Shown here: piece after piece, positions 34,121-43,205 of the stretch
Layout of the letters: each line of letters starts with the position of its first letter
How positions within the stretch are numbered: position 1 is the stretch's first letter
Source: Acidobacteriota bacterium
GTDB taxonomy: Bacteria > Acidobacteriota > Blastocatellia > Pyrinomonadales > Pyrinomonadaceae
NCBI GenBank assembly: GCA_018269005.1
Contig: JAFDVK010000012.1
Location: 310,001 to 374,000 of the forward strand
Reading direction: 5' to 3'
Length of the DNA stretch: 64,000 nt
Position numbers and translations under genes: made by a program
Notes under the pieces: model-generated
Databases searched by the model: none
Seen by the model: the letters and a program-made list of their open reading frames with translations, nothing else
Told to the model about the DNA's origin: nothing

Positions 34121-34497
34121 AGCCCGCGTTTCCGCCTTTCGCCGTTATCTCATACCGGTGGTTTTGCCTCTTGTCCACTGTCCATCGTCCACCACCCCAT
34201 AGTGGACAGATAAATGTTGCAGCAGCAGGGTTTACGGTGACAAAAACCGAAAAATAAACAAACATTTTCAACCGGAGAACCGGACATTGGCGGATACTTT
34301 CCCGATGCGAAATGGAAGGAATATACCTACAAGACCCTCGGCCAATCAAAAACATTCCGCAAGATGGATGTAGAACATGGTTCCGATCACCAATTTTTTT
34401 CTGCGCTTTTGTCCGTCAACTCGACCCTGTCGTTAGACCTTTGATCTCGAGGATGCGTGGACCTTCACTTGATAGAGTGGCCCGTACGGACAGAAGG
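34121..34497. other. Degraded intergenic stretch with repeat phrase and coding remnant
   Basis: At about 34154-34193 there is a phrase-type repeat arm (TTGTCCACTGTCCATCGTCC) without its inverse. From 34241 to 34444 a plus-strand frame without a start codon reads STGEPDIGGYFPDAKWKEYT and KTFRKMDVEHGSDHQFF. It has the composition of real protein, so it is probably the remains of an unknown gene. No intact gene was found. Confidence 0.4.
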
Positions 34498-34713
34498 CTA
34501 ATCGCGGGGCAGGAACCAGTGGATGTATCCGCAACTGTCGCAGACCAAGCAGATACCACTCGCGTTCGCCCAGTCGAAGTCAAAGAAAGTGGCAACCGCC
34601 GTATTCAACTGGGCCTCCCGGCGCCAAAACGCGTCGTTTCCGCAAACCTGACAGCACAACGGCTTTCCGTTGACGTTCGCTGAAATTGGTTCACTTTCTC
34701 CAAACAAACTCAT
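34498..34713 (-). CDS. Small zinc-ribbon protein
   Basis: A protein of 71 residues from ATG 34713 (MSLFGESEPISANV). It has two Cys pairs: CCQVCGNDAFWRREAQLNTA and CLVCDSCGYIHWFLPRD. The pattern REAQLNTAVATFFDFDWAN matches a widespread family of small Zn-ribbon proteins annotated as nucleic-acid binding but without experimental function. The open frame reaches further upstream but the family starts here. It is inside the purM-purN island. Confidence 0.75.
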   Translation of the reverse strand: MSLFGESEPISANVNGKPLCCQVCGNDAFWRREAQLNTAVATFFDFDWANASGICLVCDSCGYIHWFLPRD

Positions 34714-34863
34714 AACAGGATCTCTACTAAATGGCCCACACGGGCTCGAATTCTTTGCTATCGGCTGATTCCCGAAGGATATCATATTGCAGAGCCGAAG
34801 AAACCGGTGTCAAGAGTCGAGCACACTTTTCAAAAGTCAGCATTTCCTCTATATTCATTCGAT

Positions 34864-35796
34864 ATGAAATCCCGAATATCCCTAACGCTTTTTCTGGTTG
34901 TTGTTTTCTCTGGTGCGATGTTTGCGCAGACCGCAGATCAGTATTTCGCGGCAGGGAACGGGCACTATAAGCAGAAGAATTACACGCTTGCGATCGCAAG
35001 CTATACAAGTGCCCTTCGGCTGATGCCTTCATCGTATGCGACGTGGTTCAACCGCGGCCAGTGTTACTACTTTTTGGGGAGCTATTCGGCGGCGGTCAGT
35101 GATTATTCGGAGGCGATCCGTCTGAATGCAAGGTACACGGATGCGTATTTCCAGCGCGGCCTTGCGAAGAACAAATTGAAAGACCATGTCGGCGCGGTCG
35201 CGGACTATACGACTGCGATCGGGTTGGCGCCGACGGACGCAACGATCTGGTACAACCGCGGGATCGCAAATTCTGACAGAGGCTTCGATGCGGTAGCGAT
35301 CGCAGATTACACGGAGGCTATACGGCTCTCGCCCACTTACTCAAAGCCATACCACAATCGCGGGGCGATATACTTCAAGCAAAAGAAGAATGCCGAGGCC
35401 CTGGCCGATCTTAATAAGGTCATTTCACTAGATCCTACGAACGCCGAGGCGTGGAACGGGCGGGCGTTGATCTTCTCACGATCCGCTGACTACGAACGTG
35501 CCCTTTCTGACAACTCTCAGGCGTTAAAACTTCAGTCCAACAGTGCGAAATACCACTATGACCGCGGCAGTATATATTCGCGGAAAAAGGATATCGATCT
35601 CGCGATAGCGTCTTTGAACCAAGCGATATCCCTCGACCCGAATTATGTCGCTCCATATCTGCTGCGAGGCGCGATCCGCTTTGACTTAAAACAATATTCG
35701 CTCGCGCGCCCTGATTTAGAAAAGGCGCTAAAGCTGTCGCCGGGACACGAGCTCGCGACCAAGATCCTCGCAAGGCTAAACGCTCTGGGGCAGTAG
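34864..35796 (+). CDS. Exported TPR-repeat protein
   Basis: A protein of 310 residues from ATG 34864 with a signal peptide (ISLTLFLVVVFSGAMFAQ). At least eight tetratricopeptide repeats follow, with the W/Y-NRG...A..DY..AI.L.P pattern (for example WYNRGIANSDRGFDAVAIAD). It is a protein-interaction scaffold, probably periplasmic; partner unknown. The start upstream at 34807 adds residues without signal character and is rejected. Confidence 0.85.
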   Translation: MKSRISLTLFLVVVFSGAMFAQTADQYFAAGNGHYKQKNYTLAIASYTSALRLMPSSYATWFNRGQCYYFLGSYSAAVSDYSEAIRLNARYTDAYFQRGLAKNKLKDHVGAVADYTTAIGLAPTDATIWYNRGIANSDRGFDAVAIADYTEAIRLSPTYSKPYHNRGAIYFKQKKNAEALADLNKVISLDPTNAEAWNGRALIFSRSADYERALSDNSQALKLQSNSAKYHYDRGSIYSRKKDIDLAIASLNQAISLDPNYVAPYLLRGAIRFDLKQYSLARPDLEKALKLSPGHELATKILARLNALGQ

Positions 35797-35852
35797 TCAG
35801 TTTTGACTCCATTTATCGGTGATCATTTAGTAAATAGGTCTCCAACTGGTCA

Positions 35853-36437
35853 ATGAAAATAGGCATTCTCATTTCTGGCCGCGGATCGAATATGGCGGCG
35901 ATCGTCGATGCTGTAAAGAGCGGCGAGATCCCGAATTCGAGCGTTGCGGTCGTTATCAGCGACAAGGCTGACGCGGGCGGTTTGGCAAAGGCGGCCGAGC
36001 GCGGCGTGGAGACGCTCGTAGTAGAGCGACGCGGAAGAACGCGTGCCGAACACGATGCCGAGATCGCAGATGAATTAGAAAAACGCGGCATCGAGCTGGT
36101 GTGCCTTGCGGGCTATATGCGGCTTCTCTCGCCCGAATTTGTAAGGCGTTTTGCAGGCAGGATCGTGAACATTCACCCGAGTCTTTTGCCCGCATTTCCA
36201 GGCCTTGACGCACAAAAACAGGCTTTCGATGCCGGCGTTGCGGTCACAGGCTGCACCGTCCACTATGTCGATGAACTCCTCGATCACGGCCCTGTGATCT
36301 TGCAAAAGGAGGTCGAACGGCTAAAGGACGACACCGTCGAAACACTCACGCAAAGGATCCTTGCAGAAGAGCATCAACTTTACATCAACGCTCTCAAAAA
36401 ACTCGCTATGGATGCGCGGGCAACCAAGCAGGCCTGA
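35853..36437 (+). CDS. purN: Phosphoribosylglycinamide formyltransferase
   Basis: A 194-residue GAR transformylase using 10-formyl-THF. The phosphate-binding start is ILISGRGSNMAAIVDAV, the active-site block is GYMRLLSPEFV ... IVNIHPSLLPAFPG (catalytic Asn and His), and the conserved Asp lies in YVDELLDHGPVI. It is complete and of normal length. It is usually adjacent to purM; here a 3.2-kb island separates them, and a fragment of another copy sits at 34046. Confidence 0.96.
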   Translation: MKIGILISGRGSNMAAIVDAVKSGEIPNSSVAVVISDKADAGGLAKAAERGVETLVVERRGRTRAEHDAEIADELEKRGIELVCLAGYMRLLSPEFVRRFAGRIVNIHPSLLPAFPGLDAQKQAFDAGVAVTGCTVHYVDELLDHGPVILQKEVERLKDDTVETLTQRILAEEHQLYINALKKLAMDARATKQA

Positions 36438-36529
36438 GAGACTAGGATTTAAAAGTCAGAACGACGGTAATCGGAAAATCCAAAATCCCCGGCACACTCC
36501 CTACCGGTCGTGTTTCTGCCTTATTTCCT

Positions 36530-36559
36530 TTGACAACTGCATTTCCGTTCGCGTAAACT
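36530..36559 (+). promoter_or_regulatory. Sigma-70-type promoter for rpmH/rnpA
   Basis: TTGACA at 36530-36535 and TAAACT at 36554-36559, 18 bp apart, 45 bp upstream of rpmH. It is the strongest consensus promoter seen in the window and is expected for a ribosomal protein gene. Confidence 0.65.
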
Positions 36560-36591
36560 CTAGGTTTTCACTTCTCGCAAGTGATCGACCA

Positions 36592-37101
36592 GTGAGGGAC
36601 AAGTATGCCGAAGAGAACTTTTCAACCGAACAACCGCCGCCGCGCCAAGAAGCACGGCTTTCGTGCACGCATGGCGACAAAGAACGGCCGCGCCGTTCTA
36701 AAACGCCGTCGAGCGAAGGGACGCAAGCGATTAACGGTTCAGCACTATTAAGTTTTGTCTTACCTAAGGAAGCTCGGCTGCGGACGCGCGCCGAGTTTCT
36801 GCGTGTTTACGAACAGGGACGACGCATCGAGGGCCGTTTTATGACGGTCTTTATTTTGCCCTCAAAGACAGGGCGGCATCGCGTCGGGGTCACGGCGACA
36901 AAAAAGGCGATCGGCAAGGCGCACGATCGAAATCGTGCAAAAAGACTGCTTCGTGAATGCTTTCGGCTCTCGGCGGCAGAACTTGCCGAGATCAACGAGC
37001 CTTTCGATTGGGTGCTCAATGCTAGGCGGAGCATCGTTTACGCCAAACTCGATAAACCGCTTGCCGAGTTTCGTGTCCTAGTCGCGAGAGTGGCAAAATA
37101 A
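36592..37101 (+). CDS. rnpA: Ribonuclease P protein component, probably with an N-terminal extension overlapping rpmH
   Basis: The conserved core is residues about 53-169: [20 protein letters not shown], then [24 protein letters not shown], the RNR signature that binds P RNA. The family normally starts just before LPKEARL. In this frame, however, no ATG, GTG or TTG exists between GTG 36592 and the core, only rarer codons (ATT at 36730, CTG at 36779). I therefore place the start at GTG 36592, giving 169 residues with a Pro/Glu/Arg-rich extension encoded over rpmH. A nested arrangement of this kind is known from Thermus. The alternative is a non-canonical start after rpmH. Confidence 0.75.
   Translation: MRDKYAEENFSTEQPPPRQEARLSCTHGDKERPRRSKTPSSEGTQAINGSALLSFVLPKEARLRTRAEFLRVYEQGRRIEGRFMTVFILPSKTGRHRVGVTATKKAIGKAHDRNRAKRLLRECFRLSAAELAEINEPFDWVLNARRSIVYAKLDKPLAEFRVLVARVAK
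36605..36751 (+). CDS. rpmH: 50S ribosomal protein L34
   Basis: A 48-residue basic protein ([20 protein letters not shown] ... RKRLTVQHY) matching the L34 family end to end. GAGGGAC 6 bp upstream is its Shine-Dalgarno. The gene lies entirely within the longer rnpA frame, in a different reading frame. It is a component of the large subunit near domain III of 23S rRNA. Confidence 0.97.
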   Translation: MPKRTFQPNNRRRAKKHGFRARMATKNGRAVLKRRRAKGRKRLTVQHY

Positions 37102-37112
37102 AGGTTTTGGCA

Positions 37113-37337
37113 ATGAAGCACATCGCTCTCGGCATTATTTGGTTCTATAAGGCGGCGATCTCGCCGTATTTGGGGCCGGCCTGTCGATTTGAGCCGACAT
37201 GCTCCGAGTACGCCCGGCAGGCGATCATCAAATACGGCGCGGTACGCGGAACCTGGCTCGGTGCAAAACGTATCTTAAGATGCCAGCCATTCTCAAAAGG
37301 CGGCTACGACCCCGTCGCTTCGATCAATGGAAAATAA
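37113..37337 (+). CDS. yidD: Membrane protein insertion efficiency factor YidD
   Basis: A protein of 74 residues from ATG 37113, behind AAAGG. It contains the family signature [20 protein letters not shown] and the later [13 protein letters not shown]. It is a small amphipathic protein on the inner membrane that helps YidC/Sec insertion. Its 3' end overlaps the yidC start by 11 bp. Confidence 0.95.
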   Translation: MKHIALGIIWFYKAAISPYLGPACRFEPTCSEYARQAIIKYGAVRGTWLGAKRILRCQPFSKGGYDPVASINGK

Positions 37338-39261
37338 CAATAATACCGACAGCCAAAAACGTTTTTTAATTGCCGCAGTTCTCTGCGTACTCATCCTTTT
37401 TGGCTGGCGATACGTTTTCCCACCGAAAGAACCTGCCGGCGGCAATTCCAATCAAGCGACGAATTCGAATACGGCGGTCTCGACGCCCGCAAGTCCGACG
37501 CCCGTACCGACCGAAACACCTGCTCAGACGCCTGCTCCTGAAGTAGCAGCCGCGGCACCGGCGGCCCCAAATCGAAAGGTCACGATCAAGACGCCGCTCT
37601 ATGAGGTGACTCTTGATTCAAAAGGTGCGGTAGCAACGAGTTGGGTGATCTTGAAGAATATTTCGGCGCACGGCGAGCAGCCGATCTTTGCCGATGGTTC
37701 GACGCCGCAGAACGAAAAGCCGCTCCAGCTCATTTCCGAGACCGCACTTTCGAGGGAGCCGCGTGAATTGCCTTTCCGTCTTGCGACCGGCGATGCCGGG
37801 CTCGACAAGACGCTGAACACGACCGAGTTCTCGACCGCTGCTGAAGGCGAAGTCACGCTGAAGGACGGCGAGACCAAGCAGATCGAATATAAGTTCACGA
37901 CAGCAGACGGCGTTGAGGCGACAAAGACATTTCTCTTTCGCGGCGACTCGTTCGTAAGCGACGTTTCAGTGAAGTTGACCCGCGGCGGCCAGCCTGTCCC
38001 GAGCGTAAAACTCCTGATCGGTGCAAGCCTGGGCGATCAGGCGATCACTCACCACAGCTACTATCACATCGAACCTGAAGCGGTCGCCTACGTTGGCGAC
38101 GCGATCTTCCGGCAACCCGGCACGGGATTCACCTTCGATACGAATAACAACGCATCGCTGCCGGCGGCCGGACCCGTCGATTGGGCCGGCGTTGCCGATG
38201 CATATTTCGCGCAGGCTGCAATTCCGGCTTCGCAGACGGAAGGCCTTGAATACATCGCATCGAAATACGAATATCCGCTCCCGGATTATTACGACGGCGT
38301 TATATCGTGGGTAACACGCAAGCCGAAGAACAGCGAGACGCGGCACCTGATCACGGCGGCGGTTCCGGTTGCGGCAGACGGCACGGTGACAAAGGTTTAC
38401 ACCGGGCCGAAGGATTATTTTGCGTTCGCAGGGCTCTATAACAAGAGCTTGACGCAGGATGTCGGGCGTCCTATCGATCTTGTCGATACGATAAACTTTA
38501 GCAACTGGCGGATCCTGCGTGCCTTCACGAAGCCGATCGGCATTCTCGTCCTTTACGCTCTATCGTTCTTTGATCAGATCACGCAGAATTACGGCGTTGC
38601 AATCATCATCTTCACGTTCCTCTTCTATATGCTGCTTTTCCCGCTGCGTTGGACGCAGACGCGTTCGTTCAAGAAGGCGTCGGGAAATGCGCCGAAGATG
38701 AAGGAGGTGCAGGACAAGATCAAGGATCTGCAGAAGAAAGGCGTCCCGATGGACGACCCGAAAATGCGTGCCCTGCAGATGGAGCAGCTCAAGATGACGA
38801 AGGATGCACTGCCCTTGGGCGGTTGTCTTCCGATGATCCTGCAGTTCCCGCTGCTCTTAGCATTTTACACGGCGGTAACGGTCTCGCTCGATATCCGGCA
38901 AGCGCACTTTATGTGGCTGCCAGACCTTTCAGCGGCAGATCCGTATCACATACTCGAATTCGCCTTCGCGATCTCGATGATCCTGTCGATGAAGTTCACG
39001 CCGCAGGCCGCGACCGTCTCGCCCGAACAGCAGATGCAGCAAAAGATCATGACCTACTTTATGCCGGTCATGATGCTTTGGGTGATGTGGTCGGCTCCGA
39101 GCGGACTGCTGTTATACTGGTTCTTCGGCAACCTCGTGAGCTTCGGCCAGCAGATGATCATCAATCGGATGAATAAGCCGAATACGCCGCCGGGAACGAC
39201 CGTCGTCAACGAAGTTCCCAAGAATGCGAAACCCGTAAAGCAAAAGCTTTCAACGACATAA
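37327..39261 (+). CDS. yidC: Membrane protein insertase YidC
   Basis: A 644-residue protein. The N-terminal helix is [20 protein letters not shown] Pro/Thr/Ala linker and the large periplasmic beta-sandwich (P1) domain run to about residue 395. The conserved insertase core follows ([33 protein letters not shown] and on), with five helices including [17 protein letters not shown]. The C-terminus is Lys-rich. It inserts membrane proteins alone or with SecYEG. It is in the canonical rpmH-rnpA-yidD-yidC-jag order. Confidence 0.97.
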   Translation: MENNNNTDSQKRFLIAAVLCVLILFGWRYVFPPKEPAGGNSNQATNSNTAVSTPASPTPVPTETPAQTPAPEVAAAAPAAPNRKVTIKTPLYEVTLDSKGAVATSWVILKNISAHGEQPIFADGSTPQNEKPLQLISETALSREPRELPFRLATGDAGLDKTLNTTEFSTAAEGEVTLKDGETKQIEYKFTTADGVEATKTFLFRGDSFVSDVSVKLTRGGQPVPSVKLLIGASLGDQAITHHSYYHIEPEAVAYVGDAIFRQPGTGFTFDTNNNASLPAAGPVDWAGVADAYFAQAAIPASQTEGLEYIASKYEYPLPDYYDGVISWVTRKPKNSETRHLITAAVPVAADGTVTKVYTGPKDYFAFAGLYNKSLTQDVGRPIDLVDTINFSNWRILRAFTKPIGILVLYALSFFDQITQNYGVAIIIFTFLFYMLLFPLRWTQTRSFKKASGNAPKMKEVQDKIKDLQKKGVPMDDPKMRALQMEQLKMTKDALPLGGCLPMILQFPLLLAFYTAVTVSLDIRQAHFMWLPDLSAADPYHILEFAFAISMILSMKFTPQAATVSPEQQMQQKIMTYFMPVMMLWVMWSAPSGLLLYWFFGNLVSFGQQMIINRMNKPNTPPGTTVVNEVPKNAKPVKQKLSTT

Positions 39262-39280
39262 AAGAGGAAAGAGAACGACT

Positions 39281-39730
39281 ATGAATCAAACTTGCGAGAA
39301 CGCCAAAGAACTCCTGAGCGGCATCCTGAGCGACGCCGGGTTTGATCTCAGCGTCGAATCGGAATGGACCGACGAAGGCTGTGTTCTGAATCTCACCGGC
39401 GAAGATACGCATTACGCACTCGCGGAAAAAGGCGAGCTGCTCGATGCCTTCGAAGTAGTGCTTTTCCAGGCGATGGGACGCGAACTCGACCGCGAACACC
39501 GCTTCATCGTCGATGCCGACGGCTTTCGGCAAACCCGTAAGAACGAGCTTCACGCAATGGCACGCTTTGCCGCCGAGCAAGTTCGTAAGACCGGCCGCTC
39601 GTTCACCTTCGGTGTTCTCAATTCAACAGAACGCCGCATCATTCACACGACACTCCAAAAAGAGGACGACCTCCTCACCGAATCGGTCGGCGACGGCCGC
39701 GACCGCCGCCTCCAAGTCCGCCTGCAATAG
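39281..39730 (+). CDS. jag: Jag/KhpB-type R3H domain protein
   Basis: A 149-residue protein with a KH-like front and a C-terminal R3H domain (ELHAMARFAAEQVRKTGRSF then NSTERRIIHTTLQKEDDLLT). It is the usual gene directly after yidC, and binds RNA in other bacteria. It lacks the long N-terminal Jag-N domain of Firmicute versions, being shorter by about 60 residues. GAGGAAAGAGAACG precedes the start. Confidence 0.88.
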   Translation: MNQTCENAKELLSGILSDAGFDLSVESEWTDEGCVLNLTGEDTHYALAEKGELLDAFEVVLFQAMGRELDREHRFIVDADGFRQTRKNELHAMARFAAEQVRKTGRSFTFGVLNSTERRIIHTTLQKEDDLLTESVGDGRDRRLQVRLQ

Positions 39731-39737
39731 ACTCATG

Positions 39738-40160
39738 CGGAACGCGGACGCCCTCGTCCGCATCTTGTCAGAACCTCGGAGCGATAGCGACTTCGGTTCT
39801 TAGGTTCCATATTCCTCGTTCGTGACCCGGCTGCCGGTTCCGAAATAAGTCATAAGGGACAAGGGAGAAGTAATAAGGCCGAGCCTTTCTTTGCGGCCTT
39901 TGCAGGGCTTCATTTTGCGGCTTTTGGGTTTTCGTTTTTGATCTACCCGCGTTGAGGAACGCCGCCCGCCAGTAAGGCGTCTCGTTATCATTCACGCAAT
40001 ACGAACCGCCGAGACGGAACGCGGACGCCCCCGTCCGCATCTTGTCAAAACCTCGGAGCGATAGCGGCTTCGGTTCTTGCATCCCATAGTTCGCATTCGT
40101 GACCCGGCTGCCGGTTCCGAAATAACGGATAGGTGAAAAGTAATAAGTAAAAAGCCGGAG
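39738..40160. repeat. Two direct copies of a composite repeat
   Basis: Copy 1 (about 39738-39880) and copy 2 (about 40014-40150) share the order GGAACGCGGACGCCC palindrome, CCTCGGAGCGATAGCG, TCGTGACCCGGCTGCC, GGTTCCGAAATAA, AAGTAATAAG. They are spaced about 277 bp and are roughly 80% alike. The GGTTCCGAAATAAG phrase is also the arm of 4HB element 3 at 56073. There is no gene between. Confidence 0.7.
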
Positions 40161-40168
40161 CGCGTTAT

Positions 40169-40461
40169 TCACTGTCCGGCTACATATCTGGCGAGAATTA
40201 CGACCAAAAGTAGGAGAATCAAAAGGCCGGCGCAATACCTATGAGCCCTTGCATTCGGCCACGCCTCCGCAAGATTCTCAACCAGCCCTTCTTCTCCTTG
40301 TTGAAGCGTTCCTCTCCGATGACCGACTTAATTAAGTTGGCGCATTGGGAAGCGTAGTCGTCGGGATCTCGCCACCAGCGGATTCCGAAGTAGAAGCAGA
40401 CCCCGGCAAAGAGAAGGAAGAACACAATAGCAACTGGAATAGGTAATGTTTCAGTTTTCAT
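40169..40461 (-). pseudogene. Two-helix membrane protein gene with a frameshift (paralogue of 18019-18310)
   Basis: From ATG 40461 the frame reads MKTETLPIPVAIVFFLLFAG, then DPDDYASQCANLIKSVIGEE and LRILRRRGRMQGLIG, then a premature end at 40219. Adding one base near 40239 restores YCAGLLILLLLVVILARYVA up to a stop at 40169-40171, a second helix like its paralogue's. The restored length (97) nearly equals that of the other copy (96), so both originally encoded N-helix, basic loop, C-helix. Confidence 0.7.
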
Positions 40462-40574
40462 TGGACGAACGGCGGTTCGAAAGAGACCACTTTCCCGCTG
40501 CTATAGTCGCGCTCTTTTTATTCATTGCTTTTCTTATTCTGCCCGTATGCGTCTAGGAACCCAAACCGCCGCGA

Positions 40575-41414
40575 TTACCGAAAATCGTCGAGCCAGACCG
40601 ATTCGGACGGGAATGGGTAGCGTGTTGCGAGCTTGAAACGCTGACCGTCGATGAGCACCGCTTTCTTTGAGCGCCCTTGCTTTCTGGTTACGTCACGGTA
40701 GCGTGCGAAGAGAGAACGGTGGAGAAAGAGCGAATAGCGCCCGTACTTTTTATGTTTGATCGTTTTTACTTCGCCAAGTTCGGGAAACCCCTTAGGCCAT
40801 TTTATATTCTTCTTCGAATTGCCGTTGTAAGGAATCAACAACACTTCAAAGTACTCGAAATCAAGGTCCCGCATATTGGCGTGGGTGTACTCTTGGACGA
40901 ATTGTTCAATAGCCTTTAGTCCCGCGGGTACGTCCAAAGCTACGTAGTCCTTGTTCGGCCCGCTCAAAAAGCCGTATATAGTTATTTTTTTGTAGCGCCC
41001 GTCGGCGTTGCGCATCACAAAAAGGCGAAGCGGAAGATCGGAAACAGCCATCTTCGGATCGATATTGTATCTATCGCCGTAAGCGTTAAATTCATCAGAA
41101 TGGAGCGACTGCATTAACGCCGTTACCTCTTCCGGAGATAGATCCGCCATCTTGAAGTAACAGCTATATGGGTTGTCCTTCTCCTGACATTGTCGAAAGA
41201 TCACCGTGCCGTCCGAGTAGAGCACGAATTCGGGATCGTCCGAGCCATAGACCGAGTTCCACGGCGACTTGAACGTAAATACGAAAAGCGGCACCTTATC
41301 GTTGTCGAGATTGTGGGTGAGGCGCTCAGGTGCTGGTTGAACGTCTTTCTTTTGAGCGGCCGTGGCGAAGGTCAGCGTCAGAAGGAAAATGATGATCAAG
41401 CTTGTGGTTCGCAA
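40575..41414 (-). CDS. Exported protein of unknown function
   Basis: A 279-residue protein with a signal peptide (TSLIIIFLLTLTFATAAQ). The mature domain contains PEFVLYSDGTVIFRQCQE, LSPEEVTALMQSLHSDEFNA and GRSKKAVLIDGQRFKLATRY. No named family is recognised. Composition and codon use are ordinary. It is divergent from mnmE, with only 33 bp between the starts, so the two probably share a promoter region. Confidence 0.7.
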   Translation of the reverse strand: MRTTSLIIIFLLTLTFATAAQKKDVQPAPERLTHNLDNDKVPLFVFTFKSPWNSVYGSDDPEFVLYSDGTVIFRQCQEKDNPYSCYFKMADLSPEEVTALMQSLHSDEFNAYGDRYNIDPKMAVSDLPLRLFVMRNADGRYKKITIYGFLSGPNKDYVALDVPAGLKAIEQFVQEYTHANMRDLDFEYFEVLLIPYNGNSKKNIKWPKGFPELGEVKTIKHKKYGRYSLFLHRSLFARYRDVTRKQGRSKKAVLIDGQRFKLATRYPFPSESVWLDDFR

Positions 41415-41447
41415 AGTGAAGGTGCTCCGTTGTAGGATTTATTTGTT

Positions 41448-42839
41448 TTGGATGTTTCGGGAAAGACCATCGTTGCATTGGCGACGCCTGCGGGCAGGAG
41501 CGGGATCGGCATCGTTCGCTTGAGCGGCGACGGCGCTTTGGACGCGGCGGTTAAATTGACGCGCCGCGATCGCGACTTCTTCGCACCTAGAAAGGCGACG
41601 CTTGTCGAACTGCGCGACCCGCGAGACAACGCGGCGATCGACAAGGCTCTCGTTACCTATTTTAAGGCGCCGCATTCTTTTACGGGCGAGGATGTCGTTG
41701 AGATCAGTTGCCACGGCTCGCCCGTGCTGCTTCGGCAGGTGATCGACCTTTGTCTCAGCTTCGGATGCCGTGCGGCGGAACCTGGAGAATTCACTTTGCG
41801 TGCGCTCGCACACGGGCAGCTCGATCTCGCGGAAGCCGAGGCGATCCGCGACCTGATCGATGCGCAGACGACTACTGCCGCGCGTCAGGCTGTGAGACAG
41901 CTTGGCGGCGAAATGTCGCGATCGCTCCAGCCTTTGAAGGATGAGTTGCTCAATATCATCGTCGTTCTCGAATCCGCACTCGAGTTCGTCGAGGACGATC
42001 TGCCCGAATCGCAAAGCGAAGAGGTCTCGCGTTCGCTGCAGGAAATCGCCGCGAAGACGCTTGAGTTCGCCGATACATACAAAGCGGGACACCTTATCCG
42101 CGACGGCCTGAGTGCAACAATTGTTGGACGGCCGAATGTCGGAAAATCGAGCCTTTTCAATCGTCTCTTGGGAACGGAGCGCGCGATCGTAACCGACATC
42201 GCCGGCACGACCCGCGACCAACTGAACGAACGTTTTACCGTCGGCGACATTCCGATCCATCTTGTTGATACGGCCGGGCTGCGAGAAACGGAAGATACTG
42301 TTGAGAAGATCGGAGTCGAGCGTGCACGCGGTGCAATGGCGGACGCAGACCTTGTGATTGTTGTGCTTGACGCGCACGAGAGCTTGACTGAAGAGGATCG
42401 CGAGATCGTCCGCTCGGCAGAGAAGCAGAACTTTATCATCGCACTGAACAAGATCGACAAACTCCCGTCGCGAGATATCGACCGGCTCGCTTCGGCGGGT
42501 GATCCTGCGCTTTCGAAATTCCGCGAAAGGATGGTCCCGGTCTCTGCGAAAACAGGTGAAGGCCTCGATGATCTGCGTGAAGCAATCATTCAACCCTTTA
42601 CAACACACGATCTATCTGCCAACTCTTTTCTTGTAACGGATGCTCGGCATTATGACCTTTTGATGCGTACTCACGCAGAGATCGGAGAGTCGGTCGAAGC
42701 GCTCAGCCAGAACCAAAGTGAAGAGATCGTCCTTCTCGGCCTCCACAACGCACTCCGCTACCTTGGCGAGATTACCGGCGAAACCACTACCGAAGATATG
42801 CTCACACGCATCTTCTCAACCTTCTGTATAGGGAAGTAG
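41448..42839 (+). CDS. mnmE: tRNA modification GTPase MnmE
   Basis: A 463-residue protein. The N-terminal folate-binding domain has IVALATPAGRSGIGIVRLSG and GEFTLRALAHGQLDLAEAEA. The inserted G domain has P-loop GRPNVGKSSLFNRLL, switch DIAGTTRD, VDTAGLRETED and NKID. The C-terminus is the catalytic FCIGK. The start is TTG 41448 because an in-frame TAG lies just upstream and no ATG is available. With MnmG it makes the cmnm5U34/nm5U34 wobble modification. Confidence 0.96.
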   Translation: MDVSGKTIVALATPAGRSGIGIVRLSGDGALDAAVKLTRRDRDFFAPRKATLVELRDPRDNAAIDKALVTYFKAPHSFTGEDVVEISCHGSPVLLRQVIDLCLSFGCRAAEPGEFTLRALAHGQLDLAEAEAIRDLIDAQTTTAARQAVRQLGGEMSRSLQPLKDELLNIIVVLESALEFVEDDLPESQSEEVSRSLQEIAAKTLEFADTYKAGHLIRDGLSATIVGRPNVGKSSLFNRLLGTERAIVTDIAGTTRDQLNERFTVGDIPIHLVDTAGLRETEDTVEKIGVERARGAMADADLVIVVLDAHESLTEEDREIVRSAEKQNFIIALNKIDKLPSRDIDRLASAGDPALSKFRERMVPVSAKTGEGLDDLREAIIQPFTTHDLSANSFLVTDARHYDLLMRTHAEIGESVEALSQNQSEEIVLLGLHNALRYLGEITGETTTEDMLTRIFSTFCIGK

Positions 42840-42875
42840 CGGAGGCGGCATTTCGTTTCTAATTATTCACTTCTG

Positions 42876-42897
42876 CGAATAGTTGTGTTACTATTCG
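42876..42897 (+). promoter_or_regulatory. Operator palindrome of the toxin-antitoxin pair
   Basis: CGAATAGT (42876-42883), a six-base spacer, ACTATTCG (42890-42897): a perfect 8-bp inverted repeat ending 5 bp before the antitoxin ATG. Its position over the likely promoter/start suggests autorepression by the antitoxin. Confidence 0.65.
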
Positions 42898-42902
42898 TCT
42901 GT

Positions 42903-43205
42903 ATGAATGGTTTGATCGGGACAATGGAGGCGGCGGAAAGGCTAAAGCTCAGTGTGCGGCGCGTTCAGGCTTTGATCGCCGCGGGAAGGCTGCCGGCGGA
43001 GCGTGTGGGAAATAGCTTTGCCATCAGGGAAAGCGACCTAAAGACACTTGAAGGCCGAAAGGCCGGTCGTCCAAAGCCGGACAGCGGAGACGTGACAGTA
43101 AAGAGAGCTGCGGTATTCAGACGGTTTGCCGGTGCGGTTGACGGACTTCCTTCCGATCTCGCCTCGAACACGAAGAAGTATCTCGAAGGGTTCGGCAGCA
43201 AATGA
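42903..43205 (+). CDS. Helix-turn-helix antitoxin (excisionase-like)
   Basis: A protein of 100 residues from ATG 42903 (MNGLIGTMEAAERLKLSVRR). The HTH block is TMEAAERLKLSVRRVQALIA followed by GRLPAERVGNSFAIRESDL, of the MerR/excisionase (HTH_17) type. The Lys-rich C-terminal half (GRPKPDSGDVTVKRAA) likely binds the toxin. There is no Shine-Dalgarno, so the mRNA may be leaderless or start within the operator. It overlaps the PIN toxin by 4 bp. The pair is wedged between mnmE and mnmG. Confidence 0.8.
   Translation: MNGLIGTMEAAERLKLSVRRVQALIAAGRLPAERVGNSFAIRESDLKTLEGRKAGRPKPDSGDVTVKRAAVFRRFAGAVDGLPSDLASNTKKYLEGFGSK

Noticed and set aside
41439..42608. Long open frame of 389 codons opposite mnmE
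   Set aside because: It is antisense to a certain gene, its residues are those of high-GC shadow frames (Arg/Asp rich, no family motif), and it has no ribosome site.
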